DNA from: Bacteroidota bacterium
GTDB taxonomy: Bacteria > Bacteroidota > Bacteroidia > Bacteroidales > Lentimicrobiaceae
Reading direction: 5' to 3'
Assembly: GCA_023417935.1 (NCBI GenBank)
Contig: JAEZDY010000023.1
Span: forward strand, 186,001-250,000
DNA: 64,000 nucleotides
Numbering within the stretch: position 1 is the first letter of the stretch; the number at the start of each line of letters is the position of its first letter. Under the pieces are notes generated by a model. That model was not told the origin of the DNA. It ran no database searches and saw only the letters and a program-made list of their open reading frames with translations. Below are positions 1-8,354 of the stretch, in pieces. The translations under genes were made by a program, and so were the position numbers.

Positions 1-1952
1 AGCAAGTCTTCACGTCGTGTGCTGGAGGCAACAATATCAATAGCAGGATAAATACGTTTGTTAGAGAGCTTCCTGTCAAGCTGTAGTTCCATATTACCTG
101 TTCCTTTGAACTCCTCAAAGATTACCTCATCCATTTTTGATCCTGTGTCAATTAAGGCAGTTGCAATGATAGTAAGTGAACCTCCGTTCTCAATCTGACG
201 TGCAGCTCCAAAGAAACGTTTTGGTTTCTGTAATGCATTAGCTTCCACACCACCGGATAAGACTTTACCAGATGCTGGTGATACAGTATTATAGGCACGA
301 GCCAACCTTGTTATTGAATCTAACAATATAACTACATCATGACCGCATTCGGTCATTCGTTTGGCTTTTTCCAAAACAATGTTGGCAATCTTTACATGAC
401 GCTCAGCCGGTTCATCAAAGGTCGAAGCTATAACTTCTGCATTAACGCTTCGAGCCATATCAGTTACCTCCTCAGGTCTTTCATCAATAAGAAGGACAAT
501 TAGGTACGCTTCAGGATGATTAGCAGCAATGGCATTAGCAATTTCCTTAAGCAACACAGTTTTTCCAGTCTTTGGTTGTGCGACTATTAGTCCCCGCTGG
601 CCTTTTCCAATGGGCGCAAATAAATCAATTACCCTGGTAGATAAATTAGAACCAGGATGACCAGTGAGTTTGAATTTCTTTTCGGGAAATAAAGGAGTCA
701 AATAGTCAAAAGGAATTCTGTCTCTAACCTCATCTGGTGTTCTTCCATTGATTAACTCTACTTTGATCAGTGGAAAATATTTCTCCCCATCCTTCGGTGG
801 ACGTATAGTACCTCTAACAGTATCGCCTGTTTTAAGACCGAAAAGCTTTATTTGCGACTGTGATACATAAACATCGTCAGGAGAGTTAAGATAGTGATAG
901 TCAGATGACCTTAGAAACCCATAACCATCGGGCATGATCTCAAGCACTCCATCACTCGAAATGAATCCATCAAATTCCCATGTAAACTCTTCCCTTTTCT
1001 TTTCCTGTCTCTCAGGTCTGTCATTTCTTTCAGGAAATCTTTGTCGTGGGTTTGGATAATCTCTGTTAAATCTTTCTGTAGGCCTGTATGGTTCAGGATC
1101 AATGTTTTTATCAGCAGGTGCTGATGGCTGATCATTTGATAGCGTTGAAGGAGCTGATTCTGTAGTCGGTGTTTCACCAGTTAATTCAGCAGATTTTTCA
1201 ACTATCGGTTCATCAATGATAGGTTCATCAATGGGGGCATTACTTAGCAATAGAGCTTCAGTATCAATATGATCTGATTTTGAAGACTCCAGTATTTCTG
1301 ATGCCTGTCCGTTATTCCGTTCTCTTGAGAAAGTATTTGGTGATTCGATGCCTTTAGTTTCTTCAGGTATACCTTCTTTTGGAGTGCGATCATTATTTTC
1401 TCTTAAAGGTCGGCCTCTTTTAGGCTTTTGAGATCTTACCTCTGATTTAACAGGTCTGTCATCTTGTTTAGCGGGCCTGTTATCAGCCCCTGTTGATCTG
1501 TTATCGGGCCTTATTGTTTTATCGTCTGATTTACCAGAGCCAGTTGGCTGTTGAATCTGCCTGTTTTCGAAATTCTTATGAGCGGGTTTTTGAGCCGCTT
1601 CATTGGTAACAAGATCTTTATTACCTTCTTCCTTAGCAATACTATTGTTTTTTCCTTGACTAACTGCAGGATTGGAAGAAGCTATAGGTTCTCCTTTTGC
1701 CGGTTTTGCATTCTGAGGAGTTCGTGGTTTATTGAATCTTTCGTCAGGAATTCTCTGTCTCTTAAATTTATTCTCCCTATTTGCTTTTTCTTTATCGAGC
1801 ATTTCTTTGGAAGGATTTAACGCCTGATAATCAAGGATTTGATATATCAGATCTTGCTTTTTCATCGCGTCATACTTGGGAATGTTTAGTCCACGAGCGA
1901 TGTCTTTTAGCTCCTCGAGAAGCTTGTTGTTAAGCTCTATGATATCGTACAT
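1..1952 (-). CDS. rho: Transcription termination factor Rho, 3' end missing
   Basis: Hexameric RNA helicase that ends transcription at Rho-dependent sites. The reading frame is open from the ATG at 1950-1952 to the left edge, giving about 650 residues; the C-terminus is outside the window. Residues 1-48 form the small helical Rho N-domain. About 280 residues follow that are rich in R, N, P, Q, K and E, with no predicted fold. The RNA-binding cold-shock domain starts near residue 332 (MPDGYGFLR). The ATPase core has the Walker A segment AQPKTGKT (about 547-590 of the window) and the Walker B-type LLDSITRLARAYN. Long N-terminal inserts are usual for Bacteroidota Rho; this is one of the long ones. 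A TAnnTTTG element at 2091-2098 would give a leader of about 130 nt, room for the autoregulation known for rho in other bacteria. Identity is certain from the core motifs. Confidence 0.97.
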   Translation of the reverse strand, partial: MYDIIELNNKLLEELKDIARGLNIPKYDAMKKQDLIYQILDYQALNPSKEMLDKEKANRENKFKRQRIPDERFNKPRTPQNAKPAKGEPIASSNPAVSQGKNNSIAKEEGNKDLVTNEAAQKPAHKNFENRQIQQPTGSGKSDDKTIRPDNRSTGADNRPAKQDDRPVKSEVRSQKPKRGRPLRENNDRTPKEGIPEETKGIESPNTFSRERNNGQASEILESSKSDHIDTEALLLSNAPIDEPIIDEPIVEKSAELTGETPTTESAPSTLSNDQPSAPADKNIDPEPYRPTERFNRDYPNPRQRFPERNDRPERQEKKREEFTWEFDGFISSDGVLEIMPDGYGFLRSSDYHYLNSPDDVYVSQSQIKLFGLKTGDTVRGTIRPPKDGEKYFPLIKVELINGRTPDEVRDRIPFDYLTPLFPEKKFKLTGHPGSNLSTRVIDLFAPIGKGQRGLIVAQPKTGKTVLLKEIANAIAANHPEAYLIVLLIDERPEEVTDMARSVNAEVIASTFDEPAERHVKIANIVLEKAKRMTECGHDVVILLDSITRLARAYNTVSPASGKVLSGGVEANALQKPKRFFGAARQIENGGSLTIIATALIDTGSKMDEVIFEEFKGTGNMELQLDRKLSNKRIYPAIDIVASSTRREDL

Positions 1953-2090
1953 AAATGTTAATTAGTGTTTTGTAATCAGAAATTGATCAGGATAAAAGGT
2001 GTATGTCTGTATCGCACTCCAGTCTATGCTGGCACTACTTTAAAAGCGAGATTGAAATAATGAGAGTGGATTGAATTATTTAAGAAGTTG

Positions 2091-2098
2091 CAAATATA
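2091..2098 (-). promoter_or_regulatory. Putative rho promoter, -7 element
   Basis: The minus strand reads TATATTTG, an exact match to the Bacteroidota housekeeping -7 consensus TAnnTTTG. Transcription would start about 7 nt downstream, giving a leader of about 130 nt. No clear -33 TTG is present at the usual distance, so this rests on the -7 match alone. Confidence 0.45.
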
Positions 2099-2232
2099 AT
2101 GCTTTTTTCCTCTTCTTTAATATTTTCTTTTCAATTAACTAAAAATAATGCTTACATCTTCAATAAGGAATAAAAGAACAAAATGTTCAGTATTTTTTAA
2201 TGAATTTTAGAAATTGTTTTCTAAAAACTGCG

Positions 2233-2240
2233 TAGGTTTG
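2233..2240 (+). promoter_or_regulatory. Putative gcvT promoter, -7 element
   Basis: TAGGTTTG matches TAnnTTTG exactly and lies 28 bases before the ATG at 2268. A TTG at 2214-2216 could serve as the -33 element with a short 16-base spacer. The site argues against the upstream in-frame ATG at 2214, which would lie before the transcription start. Confidence 0.5.
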
Positions 2241-2267
2241 CTTAAATATTTAAAACATTTAATACAG

Positions 2268-3356
2268 ATGAAATACACTGCATTCACAAAAATCCACGAA
2301 GAGCTTGGCGCTAAGATGGTTCCTTTTGCTGGCTTCTATATGCCCGTGCAATATGAAGGTCTTCTCATTGAACATGAAACAGTGAGAAAAGGAGTTGGTG
2401 TTTTTGACGTTTCTCATATGGGACAAATATGGGTTAAAGGTCCGAAAGCACTTGACCTTATACAATGGATAAGCTCAAACGATGCTTCTAAGCTTACTGA
2501 CGGCAAAGTACAATACTCATGCTTTCCTAATAATGAAGGAGGCATTGTTGATGATTTTCTCACTTACCGTATAGATGAGGTAACTTACTTATTGGTTGTG
2601 AATGCATCCAACACTGAAAAAGACTGGAACTGGATAAACTCACAAAATAAATTTGGTGCTGAGCTGTATAATGCATCTGATGAGATATCACAGTTAGCCA
2701 TTCAAGGGCCTTTGGCGCTTAAAGCAATGCAAAAACTTACAAGTACTCCCATATTAGATATGGAATATTATACATTCAAGAAACTGGATTTCGCAGGTGT
2801 AAAAGATGTTATTCTCTCTATAAATGGATATACCGGCGCAGGTGGCTTTGAAATATACTTCGCCAACGAAGATGCTGAAAAAATTTGGAAAGCTGTCTTT
2901 GAAGCTGGGGCTGAATTTGGAATCAAACCCATCGGTTTAGGTGCAAGGGATACTTTGCGTCTTGAAATGGGTTTCTGTTTATATGGCAACGACCTGAACG
3001 ATACTACTTCACCAATTGAAGCAGGGTTAGGATGGATAACCAAATTTACTGATTCCAAGGATTTTGTGAATAAAGCTGAACTTCTAAAACAAAAAACTGA
3101 AGGCGTTAAACGTAAATTAGTAGGTTTTGAAATGATAGATAAAGGTATTCCCCGTCAACATTATCTTATTATGGATAAAGATGGGAAAACAATAGGTGAA
3201 GTAACTTCAGGTACCCAATCACCCTCTCTTAAAATTGCGATAGGAATGGGATACGTTGAACCTGAGTATTCAAAACCCGGCACTGAAATATTTATAAATA
3301 TACGTGATAAAGCTTTGAAAGCCAACGTGGTTAAATTGCCATTCTTAAAATCATAA
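2268..3356 (+). CDS. gcvT: Aminomethyltransferase (glycine cleavage T protein)
   Basis: T protein of the glycine cleavage system: transfers the methylene group from aminomethylated H protein to tetrahydrofolate and releases ammonia. The 362-residue product has the usual family length and starts MKYTAFTKIHEELGAKMVPF, with the conserved VFDVSHMGQ segment near residue 55 and the C-terminal G-T-S-P-x-L region near residue 320. An in-frame ATG 54 bases upstream would add 18 residues unlike the family and lies before the likely promoter, so 2268 is chosen. The other glycine cleavage genes (gcvP, gcvH, lpd) are not here; a lone gcvT is common in Bacteroidota. A strong terminator follows the gene. 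Confidence 0.95.
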   Translation: MKYTAFTKIHEELGAKMVPFAGFYMPVQYEGLLIEHETVRKGVGVFDVSHMGQIWVKGPKALDLIQWISSNDASKLTDGKVQYSCFPNNEGGIVDDFLTYRIDEVTYLLVVNASNTEKDWNWINSQNKFGAELYNASDEISQLAIQGPLALKAMQKLTSTPILDMEYYTFKKLDFAGVKDVILSINGYTGAGGFEIYFANEDAEKIWKAVFEAGAEFGIKPIGLGARDTLRLEMGFCLYGNDLNDTTSPIEAGLGWITKFTDSKDFVNKAELLKQKTEGVKRKLVGFEMIDKGIPRQHYLIMDKDGKTIGEVTSGTQSPSLKIAIGMGYVEPEYSKPGTEIFINIRDKALKANVVKLPFLKS

Positions 3357-3372
3357 CACAAACAAAGTATAA

Positions 3373-3406
3373 CCGGATACCTAAACAGTATCCGGCTATT
3401 TTTTTT
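3373..3406 (+). terminator. Rho-independent terminator after gcvT
   Basis: Perfect 8-bp stem CCGGATAC / GTATCCGG with a 7-base loop, followed by CTATTTTTTTT. It lies 17 bases after the gcvT stop and before comB, so it should end or attenuate transcription from the gcvT promoter. Confidence 0.85.
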
Positions 3407-3424
3407 CTTTCAAAAAACTCTTCC

Positions 3425-4165
3425 ATGCCTCAAATTGAAACTTGTTATTCACCGGCATTGTATCACTTGCGTAGTAATAAAGCCGATACTATCACCGCGG
3501 TTATTGACGTCCTGCGGGCAACAACATCCTTTTGCACTGCCTTTAATTATGGAGTTAAAGCAATTATTCCAGTTGACTCACTTGAAAACGCTTTGAAACT
3601 TAAACTGGAAAATAATTTAGTAGCCGCCGAAAGCGATGGGATTAAACCTGATTTTGCAGATTTCGGTAATTCTCCATTCGACTTTATGGACGAAAACCTT
3701 GAAGGCAAAACAATTTATTACACAACTACTAATGGTACAAGAGCCATCCAAATGGCTTCAGAAAATGGCACGGTTGCTATAGCTTCTTTTTTAAACATCA
3801 CTTCGATCTCAAATTGGCTTATAAGCCAAAACAAGAATATTATTTTGTTATGTGCGGGTTGGAAAAATTCCTATTGTATTGAGGATTCCTTATGTGCCGG
3901 AGCAATTGCTAACCAGATAATTCGCAACTCTAATTTCGAAATTGGAGATGATTCTACGCTTTCTGCAATCGATCTGTGGGATACCTGGTCTTTAAACCCA
4001 GCTGATATTGTTCGTAAATCTTCTCACTTTAAGAGACTTAAAGCACTTGGGCATGAGAATATTCTAAAATACTCTGTGCATTATGACCGGTCAAAGTGCG
4101 TACCAATTCTAGTTGATGATCAAATTATTGATATCTCAAATTCCCAGCTCAACAAATCTGTTTAA
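3425..4165 (+). CDS. comB: 2-phosphosulfolactate phosphatase family protein (ComB-like)
   Basis: Member of the ComB family, Mg-dependent phosphatases that remove phosphate from 2-phosphosulfolactate. In methanogens this is a step of coenzyme M synthesis. The 246-residue product has family hallmarks: VIDVLRATTSF near residue 27, AAESDGIKPDFADFGNSP near residue 67 and YYTTTNGTRA near residue 97. Bacteroidota do not make coenzyme M by that route, so the real substrate is open (sulfolactate metabolism or another phospho-2-hydroxyacid). The gene starts 19 bases after the terminator and ends 15 bases before the M49 peptidase start, so the two are probably cotranscribed. Confidence 0.88.
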   Translation: MPQIETCYSPALYHLRSNKADTITAVIDVLRATTSFCTAFNYGVKAIIPVDSLENALKLKLENNLVAAESDGIKPDFADFGNSPFDFMDENLEGKTIYYTTTNGTRAIQMASENGTVAIASFLNITSISNWLISQNKNIILLCAGWKNSYCIEDSLCAGAIANQIIRNSNFEIGDDSTLSAIDLWDTWSLNPADIVRKSSHFKRLKALGHENILKYSVHYDRSKCVPILVDDQIIDISNSQLNKSV

Positions 4166-4180
4166 TTTATGTTACCAAGT

Positions 4181-6235
4181 ATGAAAAAAATTATCGTCGC
4201 AATTTTTGCGCTTACACTAATTTCAACTTCCTGTAATCAAATGGCTGAACCTGAAGAAAAAAAAGATGATTTTAAATACCTGCTTGAGCAATTTGCCGAC
4301 CTTAAGATTATGCGTTATCAGGTTCCCGGATTTGACGAGCTTACCCTGAAACAAAAGGAGCTGATCTATTATCTTAGCCAGGCAGCATTAGCAGGCCGTG
4401 ATATCCTTTTTGATCAGAATTTTAAACATAATCTGGCTATCAGACGTACGCTTGAAAACATAATAATCAATTATAAAGGTGACCGTAATACTGAGGATTT
4501 CAACAAATTACTCACCTATACAAAAAGAGTATGGTTCAGTAATGGTATACATCATCATTATTCTAAGGACAAATTTATACCCGAGTTCAGTCCCGAATAT
4601 TTTGCTGAAGTTGTCAGAAGCACACCAGGTGACTCCTTCCCTATTCAGAACGGACAATCGATTGACGATTTCATCAATGAAATTACCCCTATAATTTTTG
4701 ATCCTTCCATTGCTCCCAAAGGTATTAGCCAGGAAGCTGGAAAAGATCTGGTTACTTATTCTGCAACCAATTTTTATGAAGGTGTAACTGAAGATGAAGT
4801 ACTTGACTATTATGATGGCGTTAAAAAGAGAATTGTAGCAAATGGAGGTGATACTCTTATTTCATTAGGTTTGAATTCAAAGGTTATAAAAAAGGATGGC
4901 GAAATAACAGAACTTGTATATAAGAAAGGCGGACTTTATACAGATGCAATTGAGCAGATCATCTTTTGGTTAGAAAAAGCCGCAACGGTGGCTGAAAACC
5001 AACATCAGGAGCAGGTTATTAGAAAGCTCATTGAATACTATGAAACTGGCAATCTCACAACATGGGACCAATATAATGTTCTGTGGGTTAAAGATCTTGA
5101 CTCGCAGGTAGATTTTGTAAATGGATTTATTGAAAATTATGGTGATCCGCTGGGTCTAAAGTCCACCTGGGAAAGTGTGGTAAATTTTAAAGACATTCAG
5201 GCTACTAAGAGAGCTGAAATTATAAGTTCAAACGCCCAATGGTTTGAAGACAATTCACCGGTTAACCCAATCTTCCGCAAAAAAGAAGTTAAAGGAGTAT
5301 CGGCAAAAGTGATCACTGCTGCACAATTAGGTGGTGATTGTTATCCAAGCACTCCCATTGGAATAAACCTGCCTAATGCTGATTGGATAAGGAAGGAGCA
5401 TGGTTCAAAATCAGTAACTATTGAGAATATCACCTATGCATATGATCAGGCATCTCTTGGAAATGGGATGCTGGAGGAATTCGCATTCTCTGAACAGGAA
5501 ATAAAATGGGCAAAAGAGTACGGACCATTAGCAGGTAATCTCCATACAGACCTTCATGAATGTTTGGGCCATGGTTCAGGACAACTGATGCCTGGAACCA
5601 GAGGCGATGAATTAAAAAACTATGGTTCACCACTTGAAGAAGCAAGGGCTGATCTCTTTGCACTTTACTATATTGCAGATCCCAAAATGAGGGAAATTGG
5701 TTTGTTCGACAAAGAAGAAGTATACAAAGCTGAATACAATAGTTATATCCGTAATGGATTACTAACACAACTAACCAGGATACAGCCGGGCAAAACAATT
5801 GAACAGGCTCACATGCGAAGCCGACAACTTATTGCTTCGTGGTGTTTTGAAAAAGGACAGCCACTCAACATCATTTCCCTCAATGTTAAGAATGGTAAAA
5901 CCTACGTTGTAGTAAACGATTATGAAGGACTTCGTGATCTTTTCGGTAAGCTGCTTGCTGAGATACAGAGAATAAAATCAGAAGGCGATTATGAAGCAGG
6001 TAAAAAGCTGATTGAAACCTATGCAGTTAACATTGATCAAAAACTTCATAATGAAGTGCTTGACCGCTTTACTAAACTCAATATAGCACCCTACGGCGGG
6101 TTTATCAATCCTGTGTTTATACCAGAGATGAAGGACAATAAAATAGTAGATGTAAAAGTCACATACCCTGATGACTATACTCAGCAGATGCTTTACTATT
6201 CTAAAAACCATTCGTTCTTACCAACCTACAACTAA
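4181..6235 (+). CDS. Dipeptidyl-peptidase III family metallopeptidase (M49), lipoprotein
   Basis: Zinc metallopeptidase of family M49, which removes dipeptides from peptide N-termini. The zinc motif HECLGH (form HExxGH) lies at residues 459-464 and the second motif EEARAD at 486-491, the spacing expected for M49. The N-terminus MKKIIVAIFALTLISTSCNQ is a signal peptide ending in a lipobox-like Cys, so the enzyme is probably anchored in an envelope membrane. At 684 residues the length is typical. An ATG at 4169 would add MLPS; 4181 is preferred because it gives a standard signal peptide. M49 proteins in Bacteroidota are sometimes mislabelled dihydrofolate reductase; nothing here supports that. 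Confidence 0.9.
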   Translation: MKKIIVAIFALTLISTSCNQMAEPEEKKDDFKYLLEQFADLKIMRYQVPGFDELTLKQKELIYYLSQAALAGRDILFDQNFKHNLAIRRTLENIIINYKGDRNTEDFNKLLTYTKRVWFSNGIHHHYSKDKFIPEFSPEYFAEVVRSTPGDSFPIQNGQSIDDFINEITPIIFDPSIAPKGISQEAGKDLVTYSATNFYEGVTEDEVLDYYDGVKKRIVANGGDTLISLGLNSKVIKKDGEITELVYKKGGLYTDAIEQIIFWLEKAATVAENQHQEQVIRKLIEYYETGNLTTWDQYNVLWVKDLDSQVDFVNGFIENYGDPLGLKSTWESVVNFKDIQATKRAEIISSNAQWFEDNSPVNPIFRKKEVKGVSAKVITAAQLGGDCYPSTPIGINLPNADWIRKEHGSKSVTIENITYAYDQASLGNGMLEEFAFSEQEIKWAKEYGPLAGNLHTDLHECLGHGSGQLMPGTRGDELKNYGSPLEEARADLFALYYIADPKMREIGLFDKEEVYKAEYNSYIRNGLLTQLTRIQPGKTIEQAHMRSRQLIASWCFEKGQPLNIISLNVKNGKTYVVVNDYEGLRDLFGKLLAEIQRIKSEGDYEAGKKLIETYAVNIDQKLHNEVLDRFTKLNIAPYGGFINPVFIPEMKDNKIVDVKVTYPDDYTQQMLYYSKNHSFLPTYN

Positions 6236-6379
6236 TAATCCAAATTTCCTGGTTTAAAAGTTATGGTTATGACTTGAGGTGATATAAACTGCCGGATCTT
6301 CGAATTATTTTTAAAGCTCAATTTGGTTAAAACTTCCAGCTTTAATAGTTGTTGATAAGGCTTAAATTGATTTGCAATT

Positions 6380-7093
6380 ATGGAATTTCCCTTATTGATC
6401 AAGCCTGATTCAAAAGCTTCGGATATTATTGAGCATAATCCACTGCTGCTTCTACTGTTTGAACATTTGAAAATCCCCCTCGGGTTTCATGAAAAAACAG
6501 TAGAACAGCTTTGTTCTGACTACACTATAGAGCTTAGGCTTTTCCTTGTTATAGCTAATTTATTTAATGGGTTTAATCCTCATCTATCGGAAGTTGATTC
6601 ATTGAAAGACATCAGGTTAATCATTTCCTATCTTGAAAATAACCATAAGCATTACACAACTGAAAAGTTTCCGTTACTAACTTCCTATATAAGTGAGATT
6701 ACTAAACTGAATTCACATCCTGAGATCGAATTATTAAAGCGGTTCTTTGATGAATATCTGGATGAAGTAGCTGAACACCTGAAGTACGAAAACAACATCG
6801 TGTTCCCCTATGTACTTAATCTTGCATATCCAACGAAGGATGAAGCAATTTCAGAAGGGAACAAATACTCCATGGCTGAATACAGGAGTCATCATGATGA
6901 TATTGAAGAAAAACTGACTGACCTCAAAAATTTACTCATCAGATACCTGCCACCTGACAAGGACATGCAAGTGCGGCGCAGACTAATTCTCACTCTCAAT
7001 GAACTGGAATTTGACCTCCACATACACAGCCTGATTGAGGAGTCAGTTTTAACTCCCATAGTTGAGAAGCTTGAGCAACAAAATAAGAGATAG
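6380..7093 (+). CDS. Hemerythrin-domain protein, RIC/YtfE-like
   Basis: Predicted cytosolic di-iron four-helix protein. Residues 1-50 resemble the ScdA_N domain of iron-sulfur repair proteins (YtfE/RIC), but the Cys-Cys pair of that domain is replaced by PLGF. From about residue 85 a hemerythrin-like domain carries candidate iron ligands H91, H133/E137 (HLKYE), H171 or H172, and H216/E220, close to the YtfE spacing. YtfE-type proteins act in recovery from nitric oxide and oxidative damage. The gene is followed after 3 bases by a LuxR-type regulator, so the pair is one transcription unit. Its exact activity is inferred. Confidence 0.8.
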   Translation: MEFPLLIKPDSKASDIIEHNPLLLLLFEHLKIPLGFHEKTVEQLCSDYTIELRLFLVIANLFNGFNPHLSEVDSLKDIRLIISYLENNHKHYTTEKFPLLTSYISEITKLNSHPEIELLKRFFDEYLDEVAEHLKYENNIVFPYVLNLAYPTKDEAISEGNKYSMAEYRSHHDDIEEKLTDLKNLLIRYLPPDKDMQVRRRLILTLNELEFDLHIHSLIEESVLTPIVEKLEQQNKR

Positions 7094-7096
7094 AAC

Positions 7097-7699
7097 ATGG
7101 ACAGCAATAAGCAAATAATTGCCATTGTTGGGCCATCTCAGTTAATACAATATGGCTTAACTGACATTATCAGAGAGCATCTGCCGGGATTTCTTATTTA
7201 CAATTTTAAGGATTTTCAGTTGTTTGAAAATGGAACCAGGCACCATACCCTGGCTGCTGTTATTATTGATGCGTCTATCGCCGGTTCAAGCATGAAGACT
7301 ATGGTTTCCATTAAAAAGGAGAATACAAATTGTGCCTGGATCGTACTTCAATATCAATTCATCAGTTCTTCATTGATCAGTCAATTTGATGAGCTCATTA
7401 CAATTGAGCAAAGCCCTGCTGAGATTGCATCCACTATAAACAGATCTATAGGAAAAGTTAAAGGTATTCAGAATGAGGTCAAAACTGATAATCTTAGTGA
7501 TCGTGAAACTGATGTGCTTAAATTGCTGGTTACCGGATTCTCTGCAAAAGAAATAGCTGATCGCCTCAACATTAGCGTGAACACTGTAATTTCGCACAGA
7601 AAGAACATTTCAACAAAAACAGGAATTAAATCTCTTGCCGGCTTAACGATATACGCTGTTGCAAACAAGATTATCACGATGGATAGTCTTCAGAAATAA
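7097..7699 (+). CDS. LuxR-type regulator with a degenerate receiver-like domain
   Basis: The 200-residue protein ends in a NarL/LuxR helix-turn-helix (about 133-190; LSDRETDVLKLLVTGFSAKE then NISVNTVISHRKNI), which binds DNA. The N-terminal 120 residues have a receiver-like alternation of strands and helices (IIAIVGPSQLIQYGL at the start; VIIDAS in the middle) but lack the acidic pair that coordinates Mg, so phosphorylation by a kinase is doubtful. It starts 3 bases after the hemerythrin gene. The pairing suggests it senses or regulates the same stress, perhaps NO or redox state; that is inference from context. Confidence 0.85.
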   Translation: MDSNKQIIAIVGPSQLIQYGLTDIIREHLPGFLIYNFKDFQLFENGTRHHTLAAVIIDASIAGSSMKTMVSIKKENTNCAWIVLQYQFISSSLISQFDELITIEQSPAEIASTINRSIGKVKGIQNEVKTDNLSDRETDVLKLLVTGFSAKEIADRLNISVNTVISHRKNISTKTGIKSLAGLTIYAVANKIITMDSLQK

Positions 7700-7701
7700 G
7701 A

Positions 7702-7730
7702 GAAGCGCCACTTGTGTGACGCTTCGCTTT
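7702..7730 (+). terminator. Stem-loop terminator after the LuxR-type gene
   Basis: Stem GAAGCG / CGCTTC extended by CAC/GTG across one mismatch, loop TTGT, followed by GCTTT. It starts 2 bases past the stop codon and separates this unit from the convergent Cys-rich protein gene. Confidence 0.65.
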
Positions 7731-7796
7731 AATTATGCAGCCATTTATATTTAATTATACTGCCGTTTCTCTAAAATTATGCAGCCATTTTATGGC
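7731..7796. repeat. Three 22-bp tandem repeats over the end of the Cys-rich gene
   Basis: Three units start at 7731, 7753 and 7775, exactly 22 bases apart, each beginning AATTATnCnGCC(A/G)TTT. The third unit contains the last codons and stop of the Cys-rich protein gene, so the two downstream units look like duplicated copies of the gene end, each carrying an in-frame-like TAA. Confidence 0.75.
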
Positions 7797-8106
7797 ATTC
7801 TTCAGCACACCTGTAGCATGCTTCAGCACATTTCTTACAGTGATCATGATCATGCATTCCGCATTCACGTCCACAATCTTCACATATTTCTGCACATAAA
7901 CTGCAAACTCTGGCCGCATATTTTTCGCCTTTAGCCATAAATGAAGCAGCTAAACGGCAAATTTCTGCGCAGTACATATCAAGTTCAATGCACCTGGCCA
8001 TAGCTTTTACATTCTCTTCCTTCAAACATGCTGTTGCACAGTGATCACACTCTGTTGCACAATCGTAACATGCACTGATACAACTCTGATACTTTTCGTG
8101 ACTCAT
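7777..8106 (-). CDS. Cys-rich four-helix copper-binding protein (Csp/DUF326)
   Basis: The 109-residue protein has 19 cysteines, mostly in CxxxC and CxxC steps along helices (C9, C13, C16, C20, C23, C27, C39, C46, C50, then C68 to C104), plus a His-rich HDHDH stretch at 85-89. This is the pattern of the copper storage proteins (Csp), four-helix bundles that hold many Cu(I) ions in their core. There is no signal peptide, so it is the cytosolic (Csp3-like) type. It sits downstream of the zinc exporter and arsenic operon on the same strand but is separated by 248 bases, so it is probably transcribed separately. Its metal is inferred from the family. Confidence 0.88.
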   Translation of the reverse strand: MSHEKYQSCISACYDCATECDHCATACLKEENVKAMARCIELDMYCAEICRLAASFMAKGEKYAARVCSLCAEICEDCGRECGMHDHDHCKKCAEACYRCAEECHKMAA

Positions 8107-8354
8107 AATGCTCTATTTTAATAATTCCGTCAGATTCGCTGTTGCCCGCCTTCAGTTAATGATGTTGCCCATTAAAAAATCAACACGAGGTTTTAAGCAT
8201 TGTTCAGCCGTCAAATCATTGAATTATTCTAAGCTTAGTTGAAATGGTTGTTAATTGAGCGAATATGCAGAAAACTTTAATTGCATTTTTGATGGATTAC
8301 CTTCAAGCCTTTTAAAAAAGTATGATTACATCAAATTAAGAATAAAATGTATCC

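Larger units (their letters stand above)
1953..2267. other. Divergent rho/gcvT promoter region
   Basis: Intergenic DNA of 315 bases between the divergent rho and gcvT starts. It is AT-rich and contains one TAnnTTTG promoter element in each direction (2091-2098 minus, 2233-2240 plus). I see no RNA gene, no glycine-riboswitch-like structure before gcvT and no other conserved element. Confidence 0.6.

Noticed and set aside
911..1177. Minus-strand open frame inside rho
   Set aside because: It is in another frame of rho, whose own frame is open across the whole stretch and has the Rho domains.
2091..2267. A glycine riboswitch before gcvT
   Set aside because: The leader after the likely transcription start is only about 20 bases, too short for an aptamer.
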